This document shows positions 58,707 through 64,000 of a stretch of DNA of 64,000 nucleotides, piece after piece. Below the pieces are notes generated by a model. That model made no database searches. It was not told the origin of the DNA and saw nothing but the letters and a program-made list of their open reading frames with translations. Within the stretch, counting starts at the first letter, position 1, and every line of letters begins with the position of its first letter. The stretch lies in NCBI GenBank assembly GCA_036389295.1, contig DASVQB010000048.1:10259-74258 (forward strand), written 5' to 3'. The translations under genes were made by a program, and so were the position numbers. This DNA comes from AC-37 sp036389295. GTDB lineage: Bacteria; Actinomycetota; Thermoleophilia; Solirubrobacterales; Thermoleophilaceae.

Positions 58707-58858
58707 CCCGTCGAGGGCCGTCGGATCCCCCCTCGCGCGGCCGCCTCGCACGCCTTCCGGCACGCCCGTCGAGGGCCGCCCGATCCTCCCTCGCGCGGCG
58801 GTCTCGGACGCCGCCGGATCCCCCCTCGCGCGGCCGCCTCGCACGCCTCCCGGCACGC
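58707..58858 (+). repeat. Imperfect 58-bp tandem repeat upstream of gyrB
   Basis: CCCGTCGAGGGCCG occurs at 58707 and 58765 (period 58). The following GATCC...CTCGCGCGGC.G.CTCG.ACGCC block occurs at 58724, 58782 and 58817, so the third unit is shortened to 35 bp. It lies in the 383-bp gap before gyrB. No ORF with a good start is evident in it. The rest of the gap holds an AT-richer stretch (58880-58935) and the gyrB leader stem-loop. Confidence 0.55.
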
Positions 58859-58974
58859 CGGCTCCGGCCCCTGTGACACGGTGGTTACATAACGCGCCGT
58901 TTTGTCGGCATTTGCGGGTATTTTGTAACACGCGCGAGGCCGGTTCCGGCCGCCCGCGCTGCTATCCTTCAAGC

Positions 58975-59035
58975 ACACGTCGACGCGCCCCGACCTCGTG
59001 CTGCCGCACCGGCCGGAGTCGGGGCGTCGTCGTGT
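58975..59035 (+). promoter_or_regulatory. Stem-loop in the gyrB leader
   Basis: The 5' arm (58975-58994) and 3' arm (59018-59035) pair over about 18 bp with a two-nucleotide bulge; the inner 9 bp CGCCCCGAC/GTCGGGGCG is perfect, enclosing a 23-nt loop. The structure ends 22 nt before the TTG start, close enough to influence translation. It may respond to supercoiling or act as an attenuator; this is inferred. Confidence 0.5.
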
Positions 59036-59057
59036 CACGAGCGAGCGAAAGGGAGCG

Positions 59058-61499
<2,442 letters not shown>

Positions 61500-61501
61500 C
61501 G

Positions 61502-64000
<2,499 letters not shown>

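Noticed and set aside
58707..58858. CRISPR array
   Set aside because: Direct repeats are imperfect, contiguous and of about 58 bp without unique spacers, and no cas genes are present.

Overview
The window is a very GC-rich chromosomal segment around the replication-initiation region of an actinobacterium. The run rpmH-rnpA-yidD-yidC-jag-rsmG-parA-parB on one strand and dnaA-dnaN-recF-DUF721-gyrB-gyrA on the other is the classic origin arrangement. Very high GC, frequent GTG and TTG starts, a DUF6766 protein and a topoisomerase IB point to Actinomycetota, perhaps class Thermoleophilia. That class is an inference from gene content, not from a marker search.

1-2.2 kb holds a 5'-truncated DyP peroxidase, an AhpD-fold-like small protein and a DUF2461 protein. 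2.2-29.3 kb is one long minus-strand operon for a contractile injection system of the extracellular (eCIS, phage-tail-like) type. In transcription order it encodes: one sheath, one tube, a T4-baseplate-like protein with two CxxC pairs, a proline-rich protein, a Pvc16-like cap, an AAA ATPase, a 101-aa protein, a DUF4157-metzincin protease, a CIS-tube-family protein, a LysM-like protein, a gpD-like hub, a gpV-like spike, a PAAR-like tip, a gp25-like wedge, two large baseplate-J-like proteins, a tail-protein-I-like protein and a DUF6519 protein. Three more DUF4157 proteins follow as probable cargo: a thioredoxin/JAB-like one broken by a frameshift, a second metzincin, and one with a membrane segment and an unknown C-terminus. 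Most genes overlap by 4 bp (GTGA/ATGA). A promoter-like sequence precedes the sheath gene, and a holin-like gene is divergent from it. I find no capsid, portal, terminase or integrase, and no obvious tape measure or tail fibre.

30-40.3 kb is mixed metabolism and envelope: cytochrome P450, Tim44-like membrane protein, duplicated-domain lipoprotein, NlpC/P60-like protein, phosphopantetheinyl transferase, a THI5/NMT1-like binding lipoprotein, two small unknown proteins behind a promoter, a PAC2 protein, a LemA pair and two exported proteins. 40.3-48.1 kb holds a UvrD-type helicase fused to an Fe-S PD-(D/E)XK nuclease, topoisomerase IB, an HTH-membrane protein, DUF6766, a HAD hydrolase, a proline-rich membrane protein and two tiny overlapping zinc-knuckle genes. 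A structured-looking leader and tRNA-Ile(GAU) lie upstream of these.

48.5-64 kb is the parAB/oriC block. Two identical 14-bp palindromes resembling a diverged parS lie between rsmG and jag. DnaA boxes are sparse. GyrB has an E. coli-like insertion, and GyrA carries Gln at the position equivalent to E. coli Ser83; gyrA runs off the end of the window.
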